From the NCBI RefSeq assembly GCF_000262045.1, contig NZ_AJVF01000039.1, forward strand, positions 868,001-932,000: 64,000 bases of DNA, given 5' to 3'. Positions 46,821 to 55,832 of the stretch are shown here, piece by piece. Made by a program: the position numbers and the translations under genes. The DNA is from Bacillus siamensis KCTC 13613. GTDB lineage: Bacteria; Bacillota; Bacilli; Bacillales; Bacillaceae. The notes below the pieces were generated by a model. The model saw only the letters and a list, made by a program, of their open reading frames with translations. It did no database searches and had not been told where the DNA came from. How positions within the stretch are numbered: the stretch's first letter is position 1; every line of letters starts with the position of its first letter.

Positions 46821-47438
46821 GTGGATCAGCGCAGTCTTCTCATTATTGATTTTGAATTTACGATGCCTGACGGAAAATACAGCCCGCAAAATTTCTTTCC
46901 CGAAATTATTGAAGCGGGGATTGTCAAGACAGTGAATGATGAAGTGACTGAAACGTTTTCGAGTTATATCAAACCGAAAAAATTTCCGAAGCTGACAAAA
47001 CGATGCAAAACCTTTCTGAACATCACTCAAAAAGACGTGGACGGCGGAATCACGTTTAATGAATTCATCCGCAAATTAAATGAGCTTGACCCTGATAAAA
47101 ACTGCACGATCGTCACCTGGGGCAATATGGATATGAAAGTGTTAAAGCAAAATTGCATGTTTAACCACATCCCCTTTCCATTTAAAGGAGAACTCCGGGA
47201 TTTGTCCCTTGAATATAAAAACTTCTTCGGAGACAGAACTCTGACCGGGCTTTGGAAAGCGGCTGAAGAGTATGGCGATAAAGGGACGGGCACACATCAT
47301 AAAGCGCTTGATGATGCGCAGACGACTTATAAATTATTCAAGCTTGTCGAACGGGATAAACAATACCTTGAAAAACCGAAACCTCCGACGATCGGCGATC
47401 GCGTCGATCTGACTGAACTGTTTCGCCGGGCCACATAA
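46821..47438 (+). CDS. kapD: KapD, DEDD 3'-5' exonuclease family inhibitor of the KinA pathway
   Basis: A 205-residue protein with DnaQ-like exonuclease motifs: LIIDFEFT (Exo I), TWGNMDMKVLKQN (Exo II) and HHKALDDAQTTYKLF (Exo III). In B. subtilis KapD inhibits the KinA branch of sporulation initiation. The start is GTG 46821 with AGGTG upstream. It is convergent with kapB-kinB, so sporulation-kinase genes and this inhibitor share a locus. Whether it is catalytically active on RNA is unknown. Confidence 0.92.
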   Translation: MDQRSLLIIDFEFTMPDGKYSPQNFFPEIIEAGIVKTVNDEVTETFSSYIKPKKFPKLTKRCKTFLNITQKDVDGGITFNEFIRKLNELDPDKNCTIVTWGNMDMKVLKQNCMFNHIPFPFKGELRDLSLEYKNFFGDRTLTGLWKAAEEYGDKGTGTHHKALDDAQTTYKLFKLVERDKQYLEKPKPPTIGDRVDLTELFRRAT

Positions 47439-47463
47439 AAAAACCCAATCATGCCGACTGGGT
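47436..47463 (-). terminator. Terminator of kinB-kapB
   Basis: ACCCA / TGGGT arms (47443-47447, 47459-47463) followed on the minus strand by seven T residues; the stem touches the kapB stop codon. Confidence 0.7.
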
Positions 47464-47849
47464 CATAGTCTTTTAAAATAGTCGCGCTCTAACACGGCCA
47501 AGTTGGCGAGCGAACGTTCCGCCCATTCTGAGCCGTCCGCTGTGAGCTGATCTTTCAGCCGGGCAGCCGCCGCTTGTAAGGAAGCCGTATAATCAGGAAC
47601 TTCGCCTTCAAACGGTTTGACCATATGATGCGGTATGTTTGTCTGTTCTCCGAATGCCAGCGCTCTTCTTTCATGAAAAAACGGAACATCCGCCTGCTTC
47701 GGATGATGAAGATCTCCTTGAGCGGGATGCGTCAGAACGGCTTTAATTTTTACTAAATAGTGATTGGGCCTGACGTCTGTCACTTCCCCTATGTATACTC
47801 CTGTTTTATAAAACCCTTTTACGATTGTGCCGATTTCAAATGAATTCAT
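47463..47849 (-). CDS. kapB: KapB, activator of KinB-dependent sporulation
   Basis: A 128-residue protein, start ATG 47849 behind AGAGAGGTG. The N-terminus is SH3-like (GTIVKGFYKTGVYIGEVTDV). In B. subtilis KapB is a lipoprotein-independent partner needed for KinB to drive phosphorelay signalling. It is 45 bases downstream of kinB in the same operon. The in-frame ATG at 47885 lies before the ribosome site and is rejected. Confidence 0.93.
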   Translation of the reverse strand: MNSFEIGTIVKGFYKTGVYIGEVTDVRPNHYLVKIKAVLTHPAQGDLHHPKQADVPFFHERRALAFGEQTNIPHHMVKPFEGEVPDYTASLQAAAARLKDQLTADGSEWAERSLANLAVLERDYFKRL

Positions 47850-47894
47850 TGCGTTCACCTCTCTGTTTATTCTATATAAGATCAACGCGATTGG

Positions 47895-49178
47895 CTAGAG
47901 AACAGCTGCCGGAAGCCTGACAGAGGCCGTGGTGCCCGAGTGCTCTCCGCTGGTGAAATAGACGGAGCCTTCATGATGCTGAATAATGGAGAATGTCACA
48001 GTAAGCCCAAGTCCGGTGCCGTTAGTCTTCAGCGTATAATACGGCTTGCCGAGTTTTTGAAGTTCTTCGTCGGACATGCCGATCCCATTATCCGTAATCT
48101 GAATGAGAATCATCTGTTCCTGTTTTTGGACGGAGACCTCGATTCGGCCGTTTTCGGAAGGCACGGCTTCAATACTGTTTTTAATCAGATTAATGAAGGC
48201 TTGTTTTAGTTTTTTCACATCCCCGAACACATATAAATCCGGCTCGCTTCGAACAGTAACGGTCACCGATTTAAAATTGGCGTATGACTCCATTAAGGAA
48301 CCAGTTTCCTTCACAAGCAGAGAAATATCAAACTTTTCTTTTTCATAATCATCCTGCTTCGCCATATCCAGATAATTCGTTATGATCGTCTGAGCCCGGT
48401 CAAGTTCGGACAGCACAAGCTTCTGATACCCGGCGTGTGATTTATCCTGAAGCTGATCGCCGCTGAACAGCAGCTGCACGAAACCTCTGACGACCGTGAG
48501 CGGATTGCGGACTTCGTGTGCGACGCTTGCCGCAAGCTCGCTGACGACAGCCATTTTCTCTGAGTGAATCAGCCTTGCCCGCATGGACGCATTCTCATCA
48601 ATGATTTCAATCAAATAAATGCACAGCACAAGAGCGCTGATCTGAAAAAAAACGGATACTCCCGCCTCATAATATACGGAAGATAGATTTTGAAAGTTGA
48701 AAATATTGGTCACGGAATAGATGAAGACAGATGCGGTTAATAAGGCGGCTTCAGTACAGCCGATGAGAAGAGCGAAAATCAGTTTCTTCCGCTTTGAAAA
48801 AAAGGGCCATTTCGTTTGGAGCTGGATAGAGATGATGATTAAAAAAGGAATTAAGGATAAGAAAAAAAGAGCGGAAGGTTCAAACCATATGAGCTGGAAC
48901 AAAACAGACGCTGCTCCTGCGGCAAGTCCTGCGGCAGTTCCGGAATAAAGCAGGCAGACGATAATGGGAATCAGCTGCAATCCGTAACGGACGGAATGAA
49001 GCTCCTGGATGGGAAAAGCCGTACATAATAATGAAGATGCCGCTGCAAATACGGCGACCAGCAGGCGGTTCGCTCTCGGCACAAGCAAATCGGGCTTGCT
49101 GAGCCAGAAGACTTGATAGAGAAAAATAGGAAATAAAAGAAAAGAGAAGTGAAGCAGATAATCCTTTACAATCTCCAT
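47895..49178 (-). CDS. kinB: KinB, sporulation sensor histidine kinase
   Basis: A 427-residue kinase with six membrane helices in the first 200 residues and almost no external loops. The phospho-accepting histidine lies in ELAASVAHEVRNPLTVVRGF (about residue 221). The ATP-binding lid has NLIKNSIEA, ITDNGIGMSDEEL and GTGLGLTVTF. It phosphorylates Spo0F and so feeds the Spo0A phosphorelay. It is in an operon with kapB. The ATG at 49178 is followed by the first helix (FSFLLFPIFLYQVFWL). Confidence 0.95.
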   Translation of the reverse strand: MEIVKDYLLHFSFLLFPIFLYQVFWLSKPDLLVPRANRLLVAVFAAASSLLCTAFPIQELHSVRYGLQLIPIIVCLLYSGTAAGLAAGAASVLFQLIWFEPSALFFLSLIPFLIIISIQLQTKWPFFSKRKKLIFALLIGCTEAALLTASVFIYSVTNIFNFQNLSSVYYEAGVSVFFQISALVLCIYLIEIIDENASMRARLIHSEKMAVVSELAASVAHEVRNPLTVVRGFVQLLFSGDQLQDKSHAGYQKLVLSELDRAQTIITNYLDMAKQDDYEKEKFDISLLVKETGSLMESYANFKSVTVTVRSEPDLYVFGDVKKLKQAFINLIKNSIEAVPSENGRIEVSVQKQEQMILIQITDNGIGMSDEELQKLGKPYYTLKTNGTGLGLTVTFSIIQHHEGSVYFTSGEHSGTTASVRLPAAVL

Positions 49179-49254
49179 TTATGCGAAATCCTTTCTTATG
49201 TAAATATGAACCTATTATAACATCTTTACCGGCAAAAAAAGTATATATTTCTCT

Positions 49255-49290
49255 AAAGAGAACGCCCTTATCTCTTCTGATAAAGGCGTC
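49255..49290 (-). terminator. Terminator after patB
   Basis: ACGCC(C/T)TTATC / GATAA(A/G)GGCGT arms (49262-49272 and 49279-49289) with a TCTCTTT tail on the minus strand. Confidence 0.7.
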
Positions 49291-49297
49291 CTTTACA

Positions 49298-50464
49298 TTA
49301 TGAAGCAAGCGCTGCTTTGATTCTCTCAAGCCCTTCTTTTACAGCTGCGGCTGAACAGCCGACATTGAGTCTCATAAAGCCTTCGCCGCCAGGTCCGTAT
49401 TTCGTTCCCGGCTCTAAAATGATTTTCCCTTTTTTGAGCATTCTTTCTTTGAGCTCGGCGTCTGAAAATCCGTATTCGCTGAAATCCATCCAGATCAAAT
49501 AGGAAGCATCAGGCTTCATCATGCGGACTTTCGGCAATTCTTCCTTAAAAAAGTCCTCAGCTAATTTCATATTCCCCTCAATGTAAGGAATCAGCGCGTC
49601 AAGCCAAGGGCCTCCCTTTGTATAAGCCGCTTCGATTGCTGCAACCGCAAATGTGTTGAGAGTGGAGATCCCGTTCCGATGCAATGCCGCGGAGAATTTC
49701 GCCCGCTTATACCGATCGGGAATGATAATGGCCGATGCCTGAAGGCCGGCAATATTAAACGTCTTGCTCGGCGCGACACAAGTAACGGAAATCCGCGCAA
49801 AATCCTCAGACAGAGAAGCAAAAGGCGTGTGCGGTTTTCCGTACAGCATCAAGTCGGAGTGAATCTCGTCAGAAACGACGGTGACGTTATGGGCGGCGCA
49901 CAGCGATCCGAGCTTCAAAAGCTCATCCCGGCTCCACGCTCTGCCGGACGGATTGTGCGGATTACAGAGAATCATCAGCTTAACCTCGGAATCGCTCAGC
50001 TTTTTCTCAAGGTCCTCAAAATCCATGCGGTAGATTCCGTTTTCTTCCCGTAAAGGATTATGTAAAACCTGCCGTTTGTTTTCCTTGATCATCTGATAAA
50101 AAGGCGTATATACCGGTGACTGGATCAAAACCTCATCTCCCGGTTCGGTAAAGGCCTGGACGGCCATGCTGATTGCCGTCACAATTCCGGGGCTGAACGT
50201 GATGCTTGCGGGATCTGGCCGGTAGCCGTGCCGTGTATCAAGCCATGAAGCGACGGCTTTTTTTGTGTTTTCGTCAGGAGACGTATAACCGAATATGCCA
50301 TGGTCAAGACGGGCTTTTAATGCCTCTGTGACTGCTTCGGGAGCGCGGAAATCCATATCGGCCACCCACATCGGAAGTGCGTCCGATACGCCGAATAACG
50401 CTTCCGCCTTGTCCCATTTCACCGATTGAGTGCCAAAGCGGTTTTCTCGAAGGTCAAAGTTCAT
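49298..50464 (-). CDS. patB: PatB, PLP-dependent cystathionine beta-lyase
   Basis: A 388-residue fold-type I PLP enzyme (MalY/PatB family). The cofactor lysine is in APSKTFNIAGLQ (about residue 236), with upstream NPHNPSGRAW and VVSDEIHSDL. It cleaves C-S bonds of cystathionine and cysteine conjugates. ATG 50464 follows AGGAGTG; an in-frame ATG 33 bases earlier lies before that site. It is divergent from yugE. Confidence 0.93.
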   Translation of the reverse strand: MNFDLRENRFGTQSVKWDKAEALFGVSDALPMWVADMDFRAPEAVTEALKARLDHGIFGYTSPDENTKKAVASWLDTRHGYRPDPASITFSPGIVTAISMAVQAFTEPGDEVLIQSPVYTPFYQMIKENKRQVLHNPLREENGIYRMDFEDLEKKLSDSEVKLMILCNPHNPSGRAWSRDELLKLGSLCAAHNVTVVSDEIHSDLMLYGKPHTPFASLSEDFARISVTCVAPSKTFNIAGLQASAIIIPDRYKRAKFSAALHRNGISTLNTFAVAAIEAAYTKGGPWLDALIPYIEGNMKLAEDFFKEELPKVRMMKPDASYLIWMDFSEYGFSDAELKERMLKKGKIILEPGTKYGPGGEGFMRLNVGCSAAAVKEGLERIKAALAS

Positions 50465-50550
50465 GTATGTCACTCCTGTAGTATCATTATTTTTCACATC
50501 GTATCTATGATAAAATAGATTTGCAAACTTTATTATAAGCGGTGATGAAA

Positions 50551-50811
50551 ATGGAAGAAAGCCAAGCGGTCATGGAAATGATGAAAATCATTGCCAAGTG
50601 GGACCCGTTTAAATATGGAGAAGATTTTTATGAGACAGAAGCCGTCGACATCGTTCAGGCCGTCTACAGTGAAGACCGTGCCGACAAGCTGGCAGCAGCC
50701 ATTCAGGATATCTTTGAAGCTTCATTTGAGCAAAAGCTTCCGATCGAAGACTGTCAAAAGGCCGCCGCGCAGCTTCTGCTCATAAAAGAAAGCAGCTCCT
50801 GCACCCCTTAA
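50551..50811 (+). CDS. yugE: YugE, DUF1871 family protein
   Basis: An 86-residue acidic helical protein of the DUF1871 family (MMKIIAKWDPFKYGEDFYETE). ATG 50551 is 4 bases after the GGTGAT ribosome site; earlier GTG/ATG codons are part of it. It has no cysteine pair or known binding motif. Conserved next to patB and yugF in the B. subtilis group. Function unknown. Confidence 0.82.
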   Translation: MEESQAVMEMMKIIAKWDPFKYGEDFYETEAVDIVQAVYSEDRADKLAAAIQDIFEASFEQKLPIEDCQKAAAQLLLIKESSSCTP

Positions 50812-50837
50812 AACCGGCGGAAACGCCGGTTTTTTTA
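50810..50837. terminator. Bidirectional terminator between yugE and yugF
   Basis: AAAACCGGCG / CGCCGGTTTT stem, T7 tail; it overlaps both the yugE stop and the yugF stop on the opposite strand. Confidence 0.92.
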
Positions 50838-51656
50838 TTGGACAAATTCAAAAATCCGCTCTGAAACAAACTCAGGACGCTCTTCGGGGACGAGGTGCCC
50901 CGTATCTTTAAGCGAATATAAAATAGAATCCGGCAGGTCGTGATGAAGCCGTTTTCCAACTGAAACCGGCACGACCCGGTCTTCTTCCCCCCATATTAAG
51001 AGCGCGGGGTTTTGTATTTTCTTCAAATTCTCGGAGTCCAAATCGCCCTCCCTATGTCTGATGAACCTTGTCATCGCTTTGAAAATCTGGCGGTCTGTAA
51101 ATGGTTTTTCATAACCGTCAATCATTTCCTGGTCGATAAGCGTCCGGTCGTGCACGACATTTAACAGGTTTTTCAGCACGCCGTCTTTTGAAAGCCAATA
51201 CTTAAGATACAGGTCAAAACAAGGGATATGCGTTCCGACTATAATCGACGGATGCGAGCGTTTTAAATACCCCGAGCTGCACAGCAGGACGATTCTAGTA
51301 AAAAGCTCGGGTTTAAGCAAAGACGCGGATAAGGAAATCTGGCCGCCCATCGAATGGCCGACGAGCGCGGCCCGGCTGATATTGAGCTTTTCCAAAAGTC
51401 CGATCAGAAGCTTGGCGAGGTTTGCATAAGTGTATACGAACGTCCGTGACTTTTCCGATTGTCCGAAAGGAGGCAGGTCAACGGCGATAATATCATAATG
51501 GTTTCTGAGCAGCGGAATCAGTTTTCTGAAGCTGAATGCCGAAGATAAAAAACCGTGTACGCAGACGAGCGTCTGTCTGCCGGGATTCTCATAATGCTCG
51601 TAATACAGCTCAACTCCGTGTATCGCGGCCCGTTTAATCGGTGAAACAGCTTCCAT
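50835..51656 (-). CDS. yugF: YugF, alpha/beta hydrolase
   Basis: A 273-residue alpha/beta-hydrolase. The oxyanion block VCVHGFLSSAFSFRKL, nucleophile elbow GHSMGGQ (about residue 101), acid WGEEDRVVP and histidine DTGHLVPEE make a complete catalytic triad. ATG 51656 lies behind GGACGGAG. Family members are esterases or C-C hydrolases; the substrate is unknown. It is divergent from alaR. Confidence 0.88.
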   Translation of the reverse strand: MEAVSPIKRAAIHGVELYYEHYENPGRQTLVCVHGFLSSAFSFRKLIPLLRNHYDIIAVDLPPFGQSEKSRTFVYTYANLAKLLIGLLEKLNISRAALVGHSMGGQISLSASLLKPELFTRIVLLCSSGYLKRSHPSIIVGTHIPCFDLYLKYWLSKDGVLKNLLNVVHDRTLIDQEMIDGYEKPFTDRQIFKAMTRFIRHREGDLDSENLKKIQNPALLIWGEEDRVVPVSVGKRLHHDLPDSILYSLKDTGHLVPEERPEFVSERIFEFVQ

Positions 51657-51740
51657 GAGCGTCTTCTCCGTCCTTTCTGTGTTGTAGTGTAATGGCTTTT
51701 TAATTGTCAGATTTTAGCTCTGGTTTCTTGCGGGTTTTTC

Positions 51741-51776
51741 TTAGCATTTGTCGAAAATCATGATATAATGTCATGA
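51741..51776 (+). promoter_or_regulatory. alaR-alaT promoter with Spo0A box and inverted TCATGA repeat
   Basis: TTAGCA (-35, 51741-51746) and TATAAT (-10, 51764-51769) with 17-base spacing. A perfect Spo0A box TTTGTCGAA (51747-51755) fills the spacer, which would give repression. Two TCATGA copies (51758-51763, 51771-51776) flank the -10 and could be an AlaR (Lrp-type) operator. Confidence 0.65.
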
Positions 51777-51807
51777 AGATTTTTGATTAAGCAAAGGTGT
51801 GAAACGT

Positions 51808-52308
51808 ATGAAGCTGACCGAAAAAGAAACAGAAATATTAGAAATTTTAGACGAAAACAGCCGCGTTGATGCGGAAACGATCGCCAAAATGGCGAACATT
51901 CCCGCTGATGAAGTCAAAAGCATCATTGAAAAGCTTGAAAAGGAAAAAGTCATCATTGATTATGCGGCGATGATCGACTGGCGCAAAGTTGACGGGCTGG
52001 AAGGCGTCACGGCGATGATTGACGTAAAAGTCACTCCGAAACGAAATGTCGGCTTTGATGAAGTTGCTGAACGGATATACAGATTCCAGGAAGTCGAATC
52101 AGTGTACCTGATGTCAGGGGTGTATGACTTATCTGTCGTCATCCGCGGCAATACGATGTCAGACGTGGCGAGCTTCGTTTCTGAAAAACTGTCCACCCTT
52201 GAGTCTGTCGTTTCCACGACAACGCACTTCATCCTGAAAAAATATAAGCATGACGGCAAAGTCTTTGAAAGCGGAGACGATGACAAAAGAATCGTGGTGT
52301 CTCCGTAA
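51808..52308 (+). CDS. alaR: AlaR (YugG), Lrp/AsnC-family regulator of alaT
   Basis: A 166-residue Lrp-type regulator: N-terminal helix-turn-helix (DAETIAKMANIPADEVKSII) and C-terminal RAM ligand-binding domain (YLMSGVYDLSVVIRGN). ATG 51808 lies 8 bases after AAAGGTG. In B. subtilis it is the regulator of alaT, whose ATG follows the alaR stop without any spacer, so the two are co-translated. Alanine as the effector is expected. Confidence 0.93.
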   Translation: MKLTEKETEILEILDENSRVDAETIAKMANIPADEVKSIIEKLEKEKVIIDYAAMIDWRKVDGLEGVTAMIDVKVTPKRNVGFDEVAERIYRFQEVESVYLMSGVYDLSVVIRGNTMSDVASFVSEKLSTLESVVSTTTHFILKKYKHDGKVFESGDDDKRIVVSP

Positions 52309-53478
52309 ATGGAAACGAAGACTTCTTATTTATCGGATTATGTGCAGCAGATTAAACCGTCAGGCATCCGCAAATTCTTTGATCTGGCCGCTACGATGGA
52401 AGGCGTCATTTCACTGGGAGTGGGAGAGCCTGACTTTGTGACGGCTTGGAACGTGAGGGAAGCGAGTATTCTTTCTTTAGAACAGGGCTACACGGCTTAT
52501 ACGGCAAATGCGGGTCTTTATGAACTGAGAGAAGAGATCAGCCGCTATTTAGATAAGCGGTTCGGCCTGAATTACTCGCCTGACAGTGAACTGATCGTTA
52601 CGGTAGGGGCAAGCCAGGCGCTTGATCTCGCTGTCCGTGCCATTATGAATCCCGGAGAGGAAATGTTAATTCCCGAACCGTGTTTTGTCGCATATGAATC
52701 ACTCGTGACGCTGACGGGGGCGAAGCCGGTGCCGATTCAGACTGTCGCTGCAAAAGGTTTCAAAGCATCCCCGGTCGATTTTGAAGCGGCCCTGACGGAC
52801 AAAACGAAAGCGCTGCTCCTTTGCTCGCCGTCAAACCCGACCGGTTCCGTCTATTCGAAAGAAGAACTTGAATCCATCGCTGCTTTCGCTGAAAAACATG
52901 ACTTGATCGTGCTTTCCGATGAAATTTATGCCGAGCTGACGTATGATGAGCCATTCACGAGCATGGGGGCCATCCGCGGCATGAAGGAGCGGACGATTCT
53001 GATTTCAGGGTTCTCCAAAGCATTTGCCATGACGGGATGGAGACTCGGATTTACGGCGGCGCCTCCCGTAATCAGGGATGCCATGCTCAAAATTCATCAG
53101 CACGCGATGATGTGCGCGCCTTCTATGGCGCAGTACGCCGCGCTTGAAGGTTTGAAAAACGGTCAGGAAGACGTCGAACGAATGAAAAAAAGCTACCGGA
53201 GACGCCGAAATCTGATTGTGGAAACACTGAACGAAATCGGACTCGGCTGCCACCATCCTGGCGGAGCGTTTTACGCTTTTCCTTCCATTCAATCGACAGG
53301 CATGAGTTCAGAAGAGTTCGCGGAACAGCTGCTTCTTGAAGAAAAAGTAGCCGTCGTTCCGGGGAATGTATTCGGCCCGAGCGGCGAAGGGTACATCAGA
53401 TGCTCCTATGCAACATCTATTGAGCAGATTCAGGAAGCGCTCGTCAGAATCAAACGGTTTGTTGAAAAAAGGGCATAA
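52309..53478 (+). CDS. alaT: AlaT (YugH), alanine transaminase
   Basis: A 389-residue class I PLP aminotransferase. The cofactor lysine lies in ISGFSKAFAMTGWRLG (about residue 237). SPSNPTGSVY and VLSDEIYAEL and an arginine near the C-terminus are typical. It converts pyruvate and glutamate to alanine and 2-oxoglutarate. Its ATG directly abuts the alaR TAA. It complements ald, which lies 49 kb away in the window and works in the degradative direction. Confidence 0.93.
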   Translation: METKTSYLSDYVQQIKPSGIRKFFDLAATMEGVISLGVGEPDFVTAWNVREASILSLEQGYTAYTANAGLYELREEISRYLDKRFGLNYSPDSELIVTVGASQALDLAVRAIMNPGEEMLIPEPCFVAYESLVTLTGAKPVPIQTVAAKGFKASPVDFEAALTDKTKALLLCSPSNPTGSVYSKEELESIAAFAEKHDLIVLSDEIYAELTYDEPFTSMGAIRGMKERTILISGFSKAFAMTGWRLGFTAAPPVIRDAMLKIHQHAMMCAPSMAQYAALEGLKNGQEDVERMKKSYRRRRNLIVETLNEIGLGCHHPGGAFYAFPSIQSTGMSSEEFAEQLLLEEKVAVVPGNVFGPSGEGYIRCSYATSIEQIQEALVRIKRFVEKRA

Positions 53479-53560
53479 AAAAAGATACGAACCCGGTTCG
53501 CATCCAAATAAAAGGGGGGGAATACTAGAAAGCCTTCGTAGTCATAGTATACCCACCTTT
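53477..53560 (-). pseudogene. Candidate relic of a type I toxin gene (or small RNA) between alaT and yugI
   Basis: Read on the minus strand: AAAAGGTGG ribosome-type site (53553-53561), seven bases, ATG (53545-53543), a six-codon frame MTTKAF ending in TAG (53527-53525), then a C/T-rich stretch, then a 10-bp hairpin (53484-53504) with one G-U pair and a T7 tract overlapping the alaT stop. The layout of strong ribosome site, very short frame, and close terminator recalls TxpA/BsrG-type toxin mRNAs cut down by deletion. No toxin-like hydrophobic peptide remains. Alternatively it is the terminator of a small antisense RNA. Confidence 0.4.
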
Positions 53561-53597
53561 TTCTGTGCTTAAACATCATCATACAAAAAAGTTCCCT

Positions 53598-53626
53598 TTG
53601 CGAAAAACAAACTTGTATGATATAAT
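53598..53626 (+). promoter_or_regulatory. Promoter of yugI
   Basis: TTGCGA (53598-53603), 17-base spacer, TATAAT (53621-53626) with an extended -10 TG one base upstream. It is about 50 bases before the yugI start and fits high expression. Confidence 0.75.
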
Positions 53627-53675
53627 TTTAAATTGCGTATAAACTGTATTTAATTTAACTTAGGAGTTGTTATGA

Positions 53676-54068
53676 ATGGCAGCAAAATTTGAAGTGGGCA
53701 GTGTTTACACTGGTAAAGTAACAGGATTACAAGCGTATGGTGCGTTTGTTGCATTAGATGAAGAAACTCAAGGACTTGTTCACATTTCTGAAGTCACTCA
53801 CGGTTTCGTAAAAGACATTAACGAGCACCTTTCTATCGGTGACGAAGTACAAGTAAAAGTTCTTGCAGTTGACGAAGAAAAAGGCAAAATCAGCCTTTCT
53901 ATCCGTGCGACTCAAGCAGCGCCTGAAAGAAAAGAAAGCAAGCCAAGAAAACCGAAAGCGGCTCAAGTTTCTGAAGAAACATCTGCTCCGCAAGGTTTCA
54001 ACACATTGAAAGATAAGCTTGAAGAGTGGATCGAACAGTCCAACCGCAAAGACCTTATCAAAAAATAA
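53676..54068 (+). CDS. yugI: YugI, S1-domain general stress protein 13
   Basis: A 130-residue protein with one S1 RNA-binding domain (residues 6-75: VGSVYTGKVTGLQAYGAFVA, GLVHISEVTHGFV, GDEVQVKVLAVD) and a basic linker before a short helical tail. The ATG at 53676 lies behind TAGGAG; the ATG four bases earlier is out of frame. It associates with ribosomes in B. subtilis. Its smooth codon use suggests strong expression. Confidence 0.93.
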   Translation: MAAKFEVGSVYTGKVTGLQAYGAFVALDEETQGLVHISEVTHGFVKDINEHLSIGDEVQVKVLAVDEEKGKISLSIRATQAAPERKESKPRKPKAAQVSEETSAPQGFNTLKDKLEEWIEQSNRKDLIKK

Positions 54069-54073
54069 GCATC

Positions 54074-54112
54074 AAAAAAAGCACCGGATATGTATGTTCG
54101 GTGCTTTTTTTA
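54074..54112. terminator. Bidirectional terminator between yugI and yuzA
   Basis: AAAAAAAGCACCG / CGGTGCTTTTTTT stem between convergent genes. Confidence 0.93.
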
Positions 54113-54115
54113 TGT

Positions 54116-54352
54116 TTATCTGACTTCTGGATTTGCCGCTTCCTCGCGGGATGTTTCTTCGTTCGGCTTAAACAGCAGGCCGAGATTGATGAGACCGGCG
54201 ATGCCGACAAGGCCGTAAATAATCCGCGACAGAGCTGATCCTTGGCCGCCGAAGATGGCTGCTACTAAATCAAATTGGAAAAATCCGATCAGTCCCCAGT
54301 TAATCGCGCCGATAATGGTTAAAACAAGACAGATCCGCTGAATAACACTCAT
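54116..54352 (-). CDS. yuzA: YuzA, DUF378 membrane protein
   Basis: A 78-residue protein with two membrane helices: IQRICLVLTIIGAINWGLIG and IIYGLVGIAGLINLGLLF, the DUF378 pattern with GAINWGLIGFFQFDLV. The ATG at 54352 follows GAGGAGG-type sequence on the minus strand. Function unknown. The 230-base gap to yugJ shows nothing further that I can name. Confidence 0.87.
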   Translation of the reverse strand: MSVIQRICLVLTIIGAINWGLIGFFQFDLVAAIFGGQGSALSRIIYGLVGIAGLINLGLLFKPNEETSREEAANPEVR

Positions 54353-54582
54353 GTAAACAACCTCCTCTATGAATTCGTGAAACAGTTATAGATTGTGACA
54401 AAGCAAAGAAACTATACATGCTTCCTTCTCCGGCGTGAAAATCGCATCCTGTCTCATGCTGTACCAGTGCCTTTCCCGTGAACCCGCTGTCATGAAACCG
54501 TGTGATGTGCCGTCAAAAAAGCGGATTGCTTTACATTGAACGTCAACTTTCTGCATAATATAAATCCAAAGGAGGAGATGTC

Positions 54583-55746
54583 ATGCAAAACTTTACATAT
54601 TGGAATCCGACAAAATTGATTTTCGGAAAGGGAGAGGTTGAAAAGCTTCCAGAAGAAATCAAGCCGTACGGAAAAAACGTGCTGCTCGTATACGGAGGCG
54701 GCAGCATTAAGCGCAGCGGTCTTTATGATCAAGTAACCGAGCTGCTGAAAAAAGCAGGAGTTACGGTACATGAATTGGCAGGCGTAGAGCCGAATCCGCG
54801 TGTCTCAACGGTGAACAAAGGTGTTGCGCTCTGTAAAGAAAACAACATCGATTTCTTATTGGCCGTCGGCGGCGGAAGTGTCATTGACTGCACGAAAGCC
54901 ATCGCCGCGGGCGCTAAATATGATGGTGATGCGTGGGATATCGTCACGAAAAAACACCAGCCGAAAGAAGCGCTGCCGTTCGGAACAGTGCTGACACTTG
55001 CGGCGACCGGTTCGGAAATGAACGCCGGATCAGTGATCACAAACTGGGAGACACAGGAGAAATACGGATGGGGAAGCCCGCTCGTTTATCCTAAATTCTC
55101 TATTCTTGATCCGGTAAACACATTTACCGTTCCGAAAGACCACACCATTTACGGCATGGTCGATATGATGAGCCATGTGTTTGAACAATATTTCCACCAT
55201 ACGTCAAACACGCCGTATCAGGACCGGATGTGTGAATCACTTCTGCGCACGGTGATTGAAACAGCGCCGAAGCTGATCAATGATCTGGAGAACTATGAGC
55301 TTCGTGAAACCATTTTATATACAGGCACCATCGCATTAAACGGAATGCTGTCAATGGGCGCAAGAGGGGATTGGGCTACACACAACATCGAGCATGCGGT
55401 GTCAGCGGTGTACGATATACCGCACGCCGGAGGTTTAGCGATCTTGTTCCCGAACTGGATGAGACATGTGCTCAAAGAAAATCCGGCCCGCTTTAAGCAG
55501 CTTGCCGTCCGTGTTTTTGATATTGACGAGGCAGGCAGATCAGATGAAGAGATCGCGCTTGAAGGGATTAGCAAGCTGTCTGCTTTCTGGACGAGCCTCG
55601 GCGCTCCGAACAGACTCGCTGATTATGATATTTCAGATGAAAAGCTGGATACGATTGCAGATAAAGCGATGGCAAACGGCGCATTCGGACAGTTCAAATC
55701 ACTTCAGAAAGAAGATGTGCTTGCGATACTGAAGGCATCATTGTAA
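54583..55746 (+). CDS. yugJ: YugJ, iron-containing NADH-dependent alcohol (butanol) dehydrogenase
   Basis: A 387-residue group III iron-dependent dehydrogenase. NAD-binding [13 protein letters not shown] (about residue 96) and metal-ligand segments [11 protein letters not shown] and [18 protein letters not shown] are present. It is the first of a tandem pair with yugK, about 70% identical by eye. AAAGGAGGAG precedes the ATG. It probably reduces aldehydes or ketones; the natural substrate is not settled. Confidence 0.9.
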   Translation: MQNFTYWNPTKLIFGKGEVEKLPEEIKPYGKNVLLVYGGGSIKRSGLYDQVTELLKKAGVTVHELAGVEPNPRVSTVNKGVALCKENNIDFLLAVGGGSVIDCTKAIAAGAKYDGDAWDIVTKKHQPKEALPFGTVLTLAATGSEMNAGSVITNWETQEKYGWGSPLVYPKFSILDPVNTFTVPKDHTIYGMVDMMSHVFEQYFHHTSNTPYQDRMCESLLRTVIETAPKLINDLENYELRETILYTGTIALNGMLSMGARGDWATHNIEHAVSAVYDIPHAGGLAILFPNWMRHVLKENPARFKQLAVRVFDIDEAGRSDEEIALEGISKLSAFWTSLGAPNRLADYDISDEKLDTIADKAMANGAFGQFKSLQKEDVLAILKASL

Positions 55747-55755
55747 TAGAATAAA

Positions 55756-55787
55756 GGGGGCGGCCGAACTGGCAGCTCCTTTTTTTC
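55756..55787 (+). terminator. Terminator between yugJ and yugK
   Basis: GGGGGCGGCC / GGCAGCTCC imperfect stem (one G-U pair, one mismatch) and seven T residues, 10 bases after the yugJ stop. Confidence 0.75.
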
Positions 55788-55832
55788 TGTGTTATAGTAA
55801 TTCCCTTACGATTTTTTTGGAGGTTATGATAA

